64,000 bases of DNA, taken from NCBI RefSeq assembly GCF_900100925.1, contig NZ_FNKO01000002.1:930001-994000 (forward strand). Direction: 5' to 3'. Positions 1 through 7,716 of the stretch are shown here, piece by piece. The stretch is from Actinopolyspora saharensis. Lineage in GTDB: Bacteria; Actinomycetota; Actinomycetes; Mycobacteriales; Pseudonocardiaceae. A model generated the notes under the pieces. That model saw only the letters and a list, made by a program, of their open reading frames with translations, was not told the origin of the DNA and did not search any database. A program made the position numbers and the translations under genes. Each line of letters begins with the position of its first letter. Position 1 is the stretch's first letter.

Positions 1-902
1 ACCGTGACCCCGGCCGCGGCGGCCGCGTAGCTCAGCGCCGCGCGCCAGCTCCCCGCGTCCAGCCCGGAGATCGCCGCCGCGGAGAGCGCCCCCTCGCGCC
101 GCAGCCAGGCGAGCAGGGCGGCCTGAATCGTGTCCCCGGCGCCGATCGTGTCCACCACCGGCACCCGGGCGGCCTCGACCTCCACGAACTCCCCCGCGGC
201 GGTGAGCACGGCCATGCCGTCCGCCCCCCGCGTCAGCACCACGGCCGAGGGGCCGCGGTCCAGCCAGTCGCGCAACGCCGCGAACAACGGCTCCGACTCG
301 GTTTCCGAGTCGACACCGGCCAGCCACGCCGCGTCCTCCACCGAGAGCTTGAGCAGCGTCACGGCGGGCAACCAGTCGCGGAACCTGCGCCGGTAGGCGT
401 CCGGCTCGCCGATCAGATCGGCCCGGATGTTCGGGTCGAGGGCCACGAAGCTCCCGCGCTCCGCCGCGCGGAAGAGCACCCGCTCGTAGACCGAGGCGCC
501 CGGTTCCAGAACCATCCCGAGCGTGCCGAGGGAGACGGCCTCGGTCCCCTCCGGCAGCTGCCCGGGATCGGCGAGCAGCGGGGTGGCGGTGCCCTCCGTG
601 TGGAAGCCGTACCGCGCGGCGCCGTTCTCGTCCAGCTCGACCACGGCCAGCGTCGTCGGCTCGGGACCGCGCTGCACCAGGGCGGTGTCCACTCCGGCCT
701 CGCTCAACCGCTCGCTCAGCTTCTCCCCGAAGCGGTCCGTGGACAGCCTCGTGAGCATGCCGACGGGCTCGCCCAGCCTGCCCAGGGCGATGGCTATGTT
801 GTAGGGCCCGCCGCCCAGCCAGGGGCGCAGCGGCGGCAACTCCTCCGCGGAAGCGCCCTCGGGCACGAGGTCGACGAGCGCCTCACCACCGACGATGATC
901 AA
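1..902 (-). CDS. PfkB-family sugar kinase (fructokinase-like), 3' end beyond left edge
   Basis: This is probably a fructokinase or ribokinase-type enzyme that phosphorylates a sugar with ATP in the cytoplasm. The reading frame opens at a TTG (900-902) and encodes about 300 residues before leaving the window, close to the full length of the family. The N-terminus IIVGGEALVDLVPEG and the glycine-rich stretch WLGGGPYNIAIALGRLG fit the substrate-binding part. DTIGAGDTIQAALLAWL near the C-terminus holds the family signature GAGD with its catalytic Asp. The TTG start overlaps the TGA stop of the upstream TetR gene by four bases (TTGA), and GGAGG lies four bases before it, so the two genes are probably translationally coupled. 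The exact substrate cannot be read from sequence. Confidence 0.88.
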   Translation of the reverse strand, partial: MIIVGGEALVDLVPEGASAEELPPLRPWLGGGPYNIAIALGRLGEPVGMLTRLSTDRFGEKLSERLSEAGVDTALVQRGPEPTTLAVVELDENGAARYGFHTEGTATPLLADPGQLPEGTEAVSLGTLGMVLEPGASVYERVLFRAAERGSFVALDPNIRADLIGEPDAYRRRFRDWLPAVTLLKLSVEDAAWLAGVDSETESEPLFAALRDWLDRGPSAVVLTRGADGMAVLTAAGEFVEVEAARVPVVDTIGAGDTIQAALLAWLRREGALSAAAISGLDAGSWRAALSYAAAAAGVT

Positions 903-1567
903 GCTTCCTCCGTTCGGCACGTATCTGCTTCCTGCCGCCCCTCCCCGGGGGCCGCCAGGCCGCCCACCAGGAACTCCGAGAGCGCGTCGAAGGCCGCGGC
1001 ATCGGACAGCCCGGTGCGCTCGGTTATCTCTCCACGCTGGATCGCGGAGATGGTCAGGCCGACCATCTCCCCGACCAGGGCGGCGTCGACCTCGCGGAAC
1101 ACCCCCGCGCGCACGCCCTCGTGCACGAGCGAGCGGATCCGGTCCGCCGCGGCGGTGGCATTGGCCTCGTAGCAGGCCCGCGTGGCGGGGTTGTCCGCCA
1201 TGTCGGCTATGAACCGCCTTCCGGCCGGGGCCAGCTCGGCAGCGGCCGCCTTCAGGTAGACGCGCATGACCGAGCGCACGTCGGTCTCCCCGGCCACCCG
1301 GCGCTCTATGCTGGTGGTCGCGCGTTTGAAGAAGTGCCCGACCACGCGGACCGCGAGTTGCTCCTTGCTGCGGGCGAGCGTGTACAGCGTGGACTTGGAG
1401 CAGTGCAGCCGCGCGGCCAACTCGTCCAGCGTGAAGTGCGCGAACCCCTCGGCCAGGAAGAGGTCGCACAACCTGTCCAACAGCTCCGCCCGCCGCGCGT
1501 GCACGGCCCTGCTCGGGGGCCCCGCACTCCTGCCTCCGGGGCTCTCCGTCGGACGGGAATAGGTCAT
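899..1567 (-). CDS. TetR-family transcriptional regulator
   Basis: A 222-residue DNA-binding repressor of the TetR type. The N-terminal helix-turn-helix is clear at roughly residues 37-72 (LAEGFAHFTLDELAARLHCS followed by KSTLYTLARSKEQL); the rest is the helical ligand-binding domain, which does not reveal a ligand. It starts with ATG and its stop codon overlaps the TTG start of the PfkB kinase gene. It is divergent from an acyl-CoA dehydrogenase gene, and the 179-bp gap holds an array of CAGTA/TACTG half-sites. The likely role is control of the dehydrogenase and of its own operon, but this is inferred from position. Confidence 0.88.
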   Translation of the reverse strand: MTYSRPTESPGGRSAGPPSRAVHARRAELLDRLCDLFLAEGFAHFTLDELAARLHCSKSTLYTLARSKEQLAVRVVGHFFKRATTSIERRVAGETDVRSVMRVYLKAAAAELAPAGRRFIADMADNPATRACYEANATAAADRIRSLVHEGVRAGVFREVDAALVGEMVGLTISAIQRGEITERTGLSDAAAFDALSEFLVGGLAAPGEGRQEADTCRTEEA

Positions 1568-1664
1568 CGCCCGAGGTTGCCACAGCGCTCACCCGAACGG
1601 CTGTGCGGGACGCACGCCCCGGAATCGGTTTCGCCGAGTGAGCGGGAGAAGTACTATGCGTGCT

Positions 1665-1727
1665 CAGTAGCCGTACTGATCACGGTTACACAGTACTGTA
1701 CGGAGTACTGAAAACCAGTACGCACTG
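1665..1727. promoter_or_regulatory. Array of CAGTA/TACTG inverted repeats, candidate TetR operators
   Basis: Three inverted repeats lie within 63 bp: CAGTA-N4-TACTG at 1665-1678, CAGTACT-N6-AGTACTG at 1691-1710 and CAGT-N4-ACTG at 1716-1727. They sit between the divergent TetR gene (start 1567) and the acyl-CoA dehydrogenase gene (start 1747), the last one only about 20 bp before the dehydrogenase start codon. This is the arrangement expected for repressor sites acting on the dehydrogenase promoter. The symmetry is seen directly; binding by this TetR is inferred. Confidence 0.5.
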
Positions 1728-1746
1728 TCGCTGGAGCGAAGATCCG

Positions 1747-2880
1747 ATGCCGGTCGAACGCCTGCTCGCCACCCCGGAAGCGAACGATCTGATCGCCCTC
1801 ACCAGGGAAATCGCCCGCAACGAGCTCGCCCCCGCAGCCGCAGCGGCCGAGGAGAACGAGCAGTTCCCCGGGGACAAGTTCAAACTGCTCGGGGAGGCGG
1901 GACTTCTCGGACTGCCCTACCCCGAGGAGTTCGGCGGCGCGAACCAGCCGTACGAGACCTACCTGCAGGTGCTGGAGGAGCTCAGCAGCGCGTGGATGAC
2001 GGTCGGAGTCGGCCTGTCGGTGCACACCCTGTCCTGCTACCCGCTGGCCGAGTTCGGAACCGAGGAGCAGCGCCGCAGGTGGCTGGGCGAGATGATCGGC
2101 GGGCGGACGCTCGGGGGCTACGCCCTCTCCGAACCGCAGGCAGGCTCGGACGCGGCGGCGCTGCGCACCGCGGCGCGACCACGGGAATCGGGGTACTCGG
2201 TCACGGGCACCAAGTGCTGGATCACCCACGGAGGAGTGGCCGACTTCTACACCCTGATGGCCCGAACGGACGACGACGAGATCAGCTGTCTGCTGCTCGA
2301 CGGGGACACGCCGGGGCTCTCGGCCGGAGCACCGGAGCGGAAGATGGGGCTGAACGGCTCCCCCACCACGGAGCTGGTCCTCGACGAGGCCCCGGTCGGC
2401 GGCGAGCGACTCATCGGTGAGCGCGGCCAGGGGATGCGGATAGCCCTGCGCGCCCTGGACTCGGGAAGGCTCGGAATCGCGGCGTGCGCCGTGGGACTGG
2501 CCCAGGCCGCGCTGGAGCTGGCCGTGGAGTACGCCAAGCAGCGCAGCCAGTTCGGCCAACCCGTCATCCGGTTCCAGGGAGTCGAGTTCATGCTCGCCGA
2601 CATGGAGGCGGCGGTGCAGTCGGCCCGCGCCACCTACCTGGACGCGGCCCGCCGCAGGGACGCGGGGCGAACCTTCGGGCGACAGGCCGCCGTGGCCAAG
2701 CTGGTCGCGACCGAAGCGGCGATGAAGGTGACCACCGACGCGGTGCAGGTCCTGGGCGGGGCGGGCTACACCAGGGACTTCCCCGCCGAGCGGTACATGC
2801 GCGAGGCCAAGGTGCTGCAGATCTTCGAGGGGACCAACCAGATCCAGCGCATGGTGATCGGTCGCGAACTCGCCGGGTGA
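1747..2880 (+). CDS. Acyl-CoA dehydrogenase
   Basis: A 377-residue FAD-dependent acyl-CoA dehydrogenase that introduces the alpha,beta double bond in fatty- or branched-acyl-CoA degradation. Family signatures are YALSEPQAGSDAAAL (FAD/substrate-binding motif, about residue 125) and the C-terminal IFEGTNQIQRMVIGRELAG, in which the Glu of FEGT is the expected catalytic base. The ATG at 1747 is chosen because GGAG lies about ten bases before it and the protein then begins where the family does; the frame is open further upstream, but that would run through the operator array. The gene is alone on this strand and divergent from the TetR gene. Substrate chain length is unknown. Confidence 0.9.
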   Translation: MPVERLLATPEANDLIALTREIARNELAPAAAAAEENEQFPGDKFKLLGEAGLLGLPYPEEFGGANQPYETYLQVLEELSSAWMTVGVGLSVHTLSCYPLAEFGTEEQRRRWLGEMIGGRTLGGYALSEPQAGSDAAALRTAARPRESGYSVTGTKCWITHGGVADFYTLMARTDDDEISCLLLDGDTPGLSAGAPERKMGLNGSPTTELVLDEAPVGGERLIGERGQGMRIALRALDSGRLGIAACAVGLAQAALELAVEYAKQRSQFGQPVIRFQGVEFMLADMEAAVQSARATYLDAARRRDAGRTFGRQAAVAKLVATEAAMKVTTDAVQVLGGAGYTRDFPAERYMREAKVLQIFEGTNQIQRMVIGRELAG

Positions 2881-2925
2881 ACCACGGCCGGAACCGCGCG
2901 GAGACGTCCGCACGCCCCGGGCGCC

Positions 2926-3855
2926 TCACCCGATGGGCCGCAGCCCCCAACGGGCCGACCAGGTGCTGCCCGGTTCCAGGTGGATCAGGTCGGTGCCCGA
3001 GTTCAGCGCGTCCGGAGGGCAGGTCATGGGCTCGACGGCGACGGCCCTGCCCCGTCCGGGGAACTCCCCCGCCGTGTAGACCTGCACCCACCCGAAGACC
3101 GGGTCCGCCCACACCTCGACACCGCGCCCGGTCGAGTCGGTGACCGAATGGCGCACGAGCTCACGCGGGTCGTCCGGAGCCGGGCGGGCACCGCCGAACG
3201 CGGTGTCCAGCCACACTCCCCGCAGCGGTCTGCCCGCGCGCAGCTCCACCTCGGGGCCCTGCAACTCCCGCTCGGGAGGAACGGGCAGCATCCTCTCCTC
3301 GTCGGCGGGAAGCACGCTGGAAGCCGCCAACCGCAGCGTGCAGTCGTCGGTGTCCGCGTTGCCCGCCCTCGGGTAGGGGTGCACCCCCAGCCCGAAGGGA
3401 ACGACCCGGGAGCCGAGGTTCTCCACCGTGTGGTGCACCCCGAGCCCGTTCTCGTCGACCACGTACTCGACCGAGGTGAGCAGCGGAACCGGCCAGCCCG
3501 GCTGCGCCGGGATCATCGCGTGCAGCACCACAGTCGAGTCGGTGTGCTCGCTGACCGCCCACGGCGTGTGCCGCAGCAGCCCGTGAATGGCGTTGCCACG
3601 CTCCGGTTCCGTGAGCGCGAGCTGCTGGGGCTGCCCGTCCAGCTCCCACCGCCCGTCGGTGACCCGGTTCGGCCACGGCACCAGCACCGCCCCCGCGGCT
3701 CCCGGGGGCAGTCGGTCGGCCTCGTAGCTCTCGCTGTAGGGGACGCCGTCGACGTGGAAGCCACGCAGTCCCGCACCGACTTCGGTGATCACAGCGTGCG
3801 CGCCACCGTGGACGATCTCGAACTGCCGTCCGGTGGCCGGAATGTTTTCGGTCAC
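2926..3855 (-). CDS. Aldose 1-epimerase family protein
   Basis: A 309-residue galactose-mutarotase-fold protein, expected to interconvert alpha and beta anomers of a free sugar. Typical features are RGNAIHGLLRHTPW (the His of the IHG motif is an active-site residue), GLGVHPYPRAG with a second His, and AVAVEPMTCPPDALNSG, with the Glu expected to be the catalytic base. The start is GTG at 3855. It converges on the acyl-CoA dehydrogenase gene with about 45 bp between them. It may act with the nearby PfkB sugar kinase, but no shared operon is visible. Confidence 0.88.
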   Translation of the reverse strand: MTENIPATGRQFEIVHGGAHAVITEVGAGLRGFHVDGVPYSESYEADRLPPGAAGAVLVPWPNRVTDGRWELDGQPQQLALTEPERGNAIHGLLRHTPWAVSEHTDSTVVLHAMIPAQPGWPVPLLTSVEYVVDENGLGVHHTVENLGSRVVPFGLGVHPYPRAGNADTDDCTLRLAASSVLPADEERMLPVPPERELQGPEVELRAGRPLRGVWLDTAFGGARPAPDDPRELVRHSVTDSTGRGVEVWADPVFGWVQVYTAGEFPGRGRAVAVEPMTCPPDALNSGTDLIHLEPGSTWSARWGLRPIG

Positions 3856-3940
3856 CCGACCACTGTAGGTCGTGTTCGATCTCGACGGATCACCGTCGGG
3901 AGAGTGGCCGGGGCAGGTACCGAAGTCAGCGCGGCCTCTC

Positions 3941-4594
3941 TCACGGAGCGAGACGCTCCACCTTCCACGAGTCGTCCGTCCGGCGGAAACGCAGTCGGTC
4001 GTGCAGCCGATCCGGACGTCCCTGCCAGAACTCGACGTGCTCGGGGCGGATGCGCCAGCCGCCCCAGTGCGGCGGGACCGGGACCCGCTCCGCGTCGGAG
4101 AACCGGCGCTCGATCCCGGCCAGGGAGGCCTCCAGGGAGTCCTTGCTCGGCACGACGCTGGACTGCGGGGACGCCCAGGCGCCGAGCTGGGAACCGCGCG
4201 GCCGGTGCGCCCAGTACTCGGCCGTCTCCTCCTCCTTGACCTTCTCGACGGTCCCGCGCACGTTCACCTGCCGCTGCATCGACAACCAGGGGAAGGTCGC
4301 CGCGGCCACCCTGGTGGCGGAGAGGTCGTGGCTCTTGGAGGAGGTGTAGTTGGTGAAGAAGACGAGCCCGCGCTCGTCGAAACCCTTGCACAGCACGGTC
4401 CGGGAGGAGGGCATGCCGGTGGCGTCGGCCGTGGCCAGCACCATCGCGTTCGGCTCGGCCAGTTCCGCCCGCACGGCTTCGTCGAACCACTCCTGGAGCT
4501 GCTCGTGCCAGGTCTCGGCCAGCAGCTCCTCGCTGAACGGTTCGGCGTCGTAGGACACGCGCATTCCGGACAACGTGGCCTTTGCCTGCGACAT
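3941..4594 (-). CDS. pdxH: Pyridoxamine/pyridoxine 5'-phosphate oxidase
   Basis: An FMN-dependent oxidase of 217 residues that makes pyridoxal 5'-phosphate, the vitamin B6 coenzyme. Evidence includes the FMN-binding stretches PSSRTVLCKGFDERGLVFFT and NYTSSKSHDL, the segment GSQLGAWASPQSSVV, and the conserved C-terminal end RLHDRLRFRR...WKVERLAP. The ATG at 4594 follows a strong AGGAGGAG ribosome-binding site. The gene is divergent from citrate synthase across about 600 bp. Length and motifs match the family throughout. Confidence 0.95.
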   Translation of the reverse strand: MSQAKATLSGMRVSYDAEPFSEELLAETWHEQLQEWFDEAVRAELAEPNAMVLATADATGMPSSRTVLCKGFDERGLVFFTNYTSSKSHDLSATRVAAATFPWLSMQRQVNVRGTVEKVKEEETAEYWAHRPRGSQLGAWASPQSSVVPSKDSLEASLAGIERRFSDAERVPVPPHWGGWRIRPEHVEFWQGRPDRLHDRLRFRRTDDSWKVERLAP

Positions 4595-5198
4595 CCATCT
4601 CCTCCTGACTCACACCGACGCCTCGGGGCGCCGTCGCTGAATCGAACGTGCTCACGGCGAACCGCGGTATGGTGCGTGCTGAAAAAGGCCGTTCACCCGA
4701 ACCCGACGCGGGCAACGGTCACGCAACGACGGTAAACGGAATCCGAACCGCCTCCGAACCGGAGTGCTCCCCCGATCGATTCCGTAATCGATCCAGTTCC
4801 CCGTAACTGAGAAGCACGTCACTCGTGCGGACAACTCGTCCGCGCGGCGCGGAAGGCGCGCGCCGCGAGCGCGAGCAGTGCGGACGGGCGCCCGAGCCGG
4901 GACTGCCGGGGCGGGCACTCGAGGCCGCGCGAACCGGCGCGGCTCCTGGACGAACCGATCCACCCGCCGGAACACCACCCCGAGCGAACCGATCCGGTCG
5001 CCCGCGAGGGGTGTGATCTTCTTCATTCCGGCCCGCTGGGCGGACGAGACGATTGCCATCGGTCCGCGCGCGGGTGCACCGTTACCGCTACGACACGGGC
5101 CGCCCCGGAAGCGACCGTGTTCCACACCCCGCCACGTCCCCACCGTGCTCCCGTCCGGGAGCCACGGTCACAACCGGAACCCAGGAGACGAGGCGACG
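4595..5198. other. Divergent promoter region between pdxH and citrate synthase
   Basis: About 600 bp without a supportable gene. Frames that stay open here are rich in Arg, Ala and Gly, as expected for high-GC noncoding DNA, and match no family I know. It must contain the promoters of pdxH and of the citrate synthase gene, but I could not pick out a convincing -35/-10 pair or an operator. Confidence 0.5.
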
Positions 5199-6344
5199 AT
5201 GCCGAACCGAGTGGACAACGAATCGACGCAGACCACGGTCAGCCCGGGGCTGGAAGGCGTGGTGGCGTTCGAGACCGAGATCGCCGAACCGGACCGCGAC
5301 GGCGGGGCCCTGCGTTATCGCGGGGTCGACATCGAGGAGCTCGCGGGCAAGCTCTCCTTCGGCGACGTGTGGGCGCTGCTGGTGGACGGGGAGTTCGGTG
5401 CGGGCCTCCGCGCCACGGCGGACTCGCCGCTTCCCGTGCGCAACGGAGACGTCCGCGTCGACGTGCAGTCGGCCCTGGCCATGGTGGCCTCGGCCAACGG
5501 GTTCTCCCCGCTGCTGGACGTCGACCAGCACCAGGCCCGCGAACAGCTGGCGCTGGCCTCGGAACTGGCGCTGTCCTACGCGGCGCAGTCCGCGCGCGGC
5601 GACCGCGCGCCGGTGCCCCGCGCCGAGCTCGACGAGTGCTCGACCCTGGCCGAGCGCTTCCTGACCGCCTGGCGGGGAGAAGCTGACCCCGCCCACGTCA
5701 AGGCGCTGGACGCCTACTGGGTCTCGGCCGCCGAGCACGGCTTGAACGCCTCGACCTTCACCGCCCGCGTCATCGCCTCCACCGGGGCCGACGCCGCCGC
5801 GAGCCTGTCCGGGGCGGTGGGGGCCATGTCCGGACCGCTGCACGGCGGGGCCCCCGCCCGGGTGCTGCCGATGATCGAGGAGGTCGAGCGGCGCGGCGAC
5901 GCGCGGGCGGTCGTCGAATCGATCCTCGACCGCGGTGAACGGCTGATGGGCTTCGGCCACCGGGTGTACCGCGCCGAGGACCCGCGGGCGCGCGTGCTGC
6001 GCGAGACCTGCAAGCACCTCGGCTCCCCCCGCTTCGAGGTCGCCACCGAGCTGGAGCGGGCGGCGCTGTCGGTGCTCGCGGAACGACGCCCCGACCGGCA
6101 GATAGCGACCAACGTCGAGTTCTGGGCCGCGGTGATCCTCGACTTCGCCGAGGTGCCCACCGCGATGATGCCCGCCATGTTCACCTGCGCCCGGCTGGCC
6201 GGGTGGTCCGCGCACGTGCTGGAGCAGCAGCGCACCGGACGGCTGGTCCGCCCGGCCGCCCGCTACGTCGGCCCGGGGGCGCGGGCGCCGCGCGAGGTGG
6301 CCGGCTGGGACGGCACCTCCCCGCTGGAGGCCGCCCTCGGCTGA
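5199..6344 (+). CDS. citA: Citrate synthase (CitA/citrate synthase 2 type)
   Basis: A 381-residue citrate synthase that condenses oxaloacetate with acetyl-CoA. Active-site segments are visible: GPLHGGAPARVL (catalytic His), MGFGHRVYRAEDPRARVLRE (second His and phosphate-binding Arg), and NVEFWAAVILDFAEVP with the conserved acidic region. The ATG at 5199 is chosen because AGGAGACGAGG precedes it and the protein then starts just before the usual N-terminal domain; the open frame further upstream is Arg-rich and looks noncoding. The length fits the shorter second citrate synthase of actinobacteria. Methylcitrate synthase is a possible alternative activity. Confidence 0.92.
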   Translation: MPNRVDNESTQTTVSPGLEGVVAFETEIAEPDRDGGALRYRGVDIEELAGKLSFGDVWALLVDGEFGAGLRATADSPLPVRNGDVRVDVQSALAMVASANGFSPLLDVDQHQAREQLALASELALSYAAQSARGDRAPVPRAELDECSTLAERFLTAWRGEADPAHVKALDAYWVSAAEHGLNASTFTARVIASTGADAAASLSGAVGAMSGPLHGGAPARVLPMIEEVERRGDARAVVESILDRGERLMGFGHRVYRAEDPRARVLRETCKHLGSPRFEVATELERAALSVLAERRPDRQIATNVEFWAAVILDFAEVPTAMMPAMFTCARLAGWSAHVLEQQRTGRLVRPAARYVGPGARAPREVAGWDGTSPLEAALG

Positions 6345-6507
6345 GGAGCCCGCGGAGTCCCTCTGCCGGGCGCCGGGCCTGCCGCCCGGCGAGTCCTTCC
6401 GGCGGTGCCGGTCGCTCGGCCGGTGCTGAGCGACCGGCACCGCTCGGGCATCCCGGGCAGTGCCGCAGCCCACTGTCGGGCATGTCCCCGCGAACAGCAC
6501 GAACCGG

Positions 6508-7539
6508 ATGCGAGACAGTGTCGGTGTGCACCACGTCGAACCGCTGACATTCAGCAACGCGCTGCTCAGCTGGAAGTTCGCCTTCTGGTGGGACCTGCTG
6601 ATCGCGCTGATCGGGGCCACTTACGCGGTGGGCGTGCTGCGGCTGCGCCGCCGAACGCACCGGAAGTGGCCCGCGCACCGCAGCTGGCTGTTCGCCGCCG
6701 GGCTGGTGAGCTGGTTCGTGGCCATGAACAGCTTCGTCGGGGTCTACAGCCACGCGCTGTTCACCATGCACATGGTCCAGCACCTGATGTTGATCATGCT
6801 GGTTCCCGCCCTGCTGGTCTACGGCAAACCGCTCCAGCTCTACAGCGAACTGGACGAGTCCGGCGCGCGGGAACGCCTCCTACGCGGACGCACCGTCGGG
6901 ATGCTCACCCACCCCGCGTGGACGATGGTGCTGTACACCGTGGTGCTGGTCGCCACCCATCTGACCTCGTTCATGCAGATCATGCTGCTTAACCCGTGGC
7001 TGCACCACGCGGAGAGCGCGCTCTACCTGGTGACCGGCTACCTCACCTTCCTGCCGCTGCTCGGGACCGAGCCGACGCGCTGGCAGCGCTTCCCCTACCC
7101 GCTGCGCGTGTTCAGCGCGATGATGGGCATGGGGCCGGACACGGGCATCGGCGTGATCCTGATGATGGCCGACGACCCGCTGTTCCCCGCCTACCACGAG
7201 ATGCGCGACTGGTGGATAGACGACGGGACCCTGACCGTGCTGGCCGATCAGCGGCTCGGCGGCGGCATCATGTGGTTCTTCGGTGACGCGCTGATGGCCG
7301 TGTTCGCGCTGATCCTGGTCAAGCAGTGGATGCGCGCCAAGGGCTCGGAGGCCGGGTTCGGCAACTGGCTGGAGTCCGCCCGGCGCAGCGCGCTCGCCGA
7401 CACCGACGAGGACGACCAGTCGGCGGCTCGGAGCCTGCAGGCGAGCGAGGACCTGGACGAGGACGAGCAGGCGCGTCAGGCCTACAACGCCATGCTCGCC
7501 CGGCTCGCCCGGCACGACCGCGACGAGCGCGGAGGCTAG
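6508..7539 (+). CDS. CtaG-type cytochrome c oxidase assembly membrane protein
   Basis: A polytopic membrane protein of 343 residues belonging to the caa3-type CtaG family, which is linked to copper insertion into cytochrome c oxidase. Hydrophobic segments run from about residue 20 to 275. They include the His/Met-rich stretch YSHALFTMHMVQHLMLIM, a plausible copper-handling site. The C-terminal 70 residues are cytoplasmic, charged and acidic and end in a NAMLARLARHDRDE motif also found in modified form at the end of the next gene's product. The ATG at 6508 has no strong ribosome-binding site; a GTG at 6460 is an in-frame alternative. It lies 177 bp before the CopD-CtaG fusion gene. Confidence 0.85.
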   Translation: MRDSVGVHHVEPLTFSNALLSWKFAFWWDLLIALIGATYAVGVLRLRRRTHRKWPAHRSWLFAAGLVSWFVAMNSFVGVYSHALFTMHMVQHLMLIMLVPALLVYGKPLQLYSELDESGARERLLRGRTVGMLTHPAWTMVLYTVVLVATHLTSFMQIMLLNPWLHHAESALYLVTGYLTFLPLLGTEPTRWQRFPYPLRVFSAMMGMGPDTGIGVILMMADDPLFPAYHEMRDWWIDDGTLTVLADQRLGGGIMWFFGDALMAVFALILVKQWMRAKGSEAGFGNWLESARRSALADTDEDDQSAARSLQASEDLDEDEQARQAYNAMLARLARHDRDERGG

Positions 7540-7716
7540 CGGGGCTTCGACGTCCCCCAGTCCCCCGACCACCGCTCGGCGGAACCCCGGCGGCTTCGGC
7601 GGCAGGTCGGCGCCGAAGCCGGCGCCGAGGAACCGCCGCTATGCTGCGTACGGCCCCGCGGCGCGGTTCGCCCCACCCGCACGATCCCGTTCCCACATCG
7701 AGCACGAGGTTCACTC

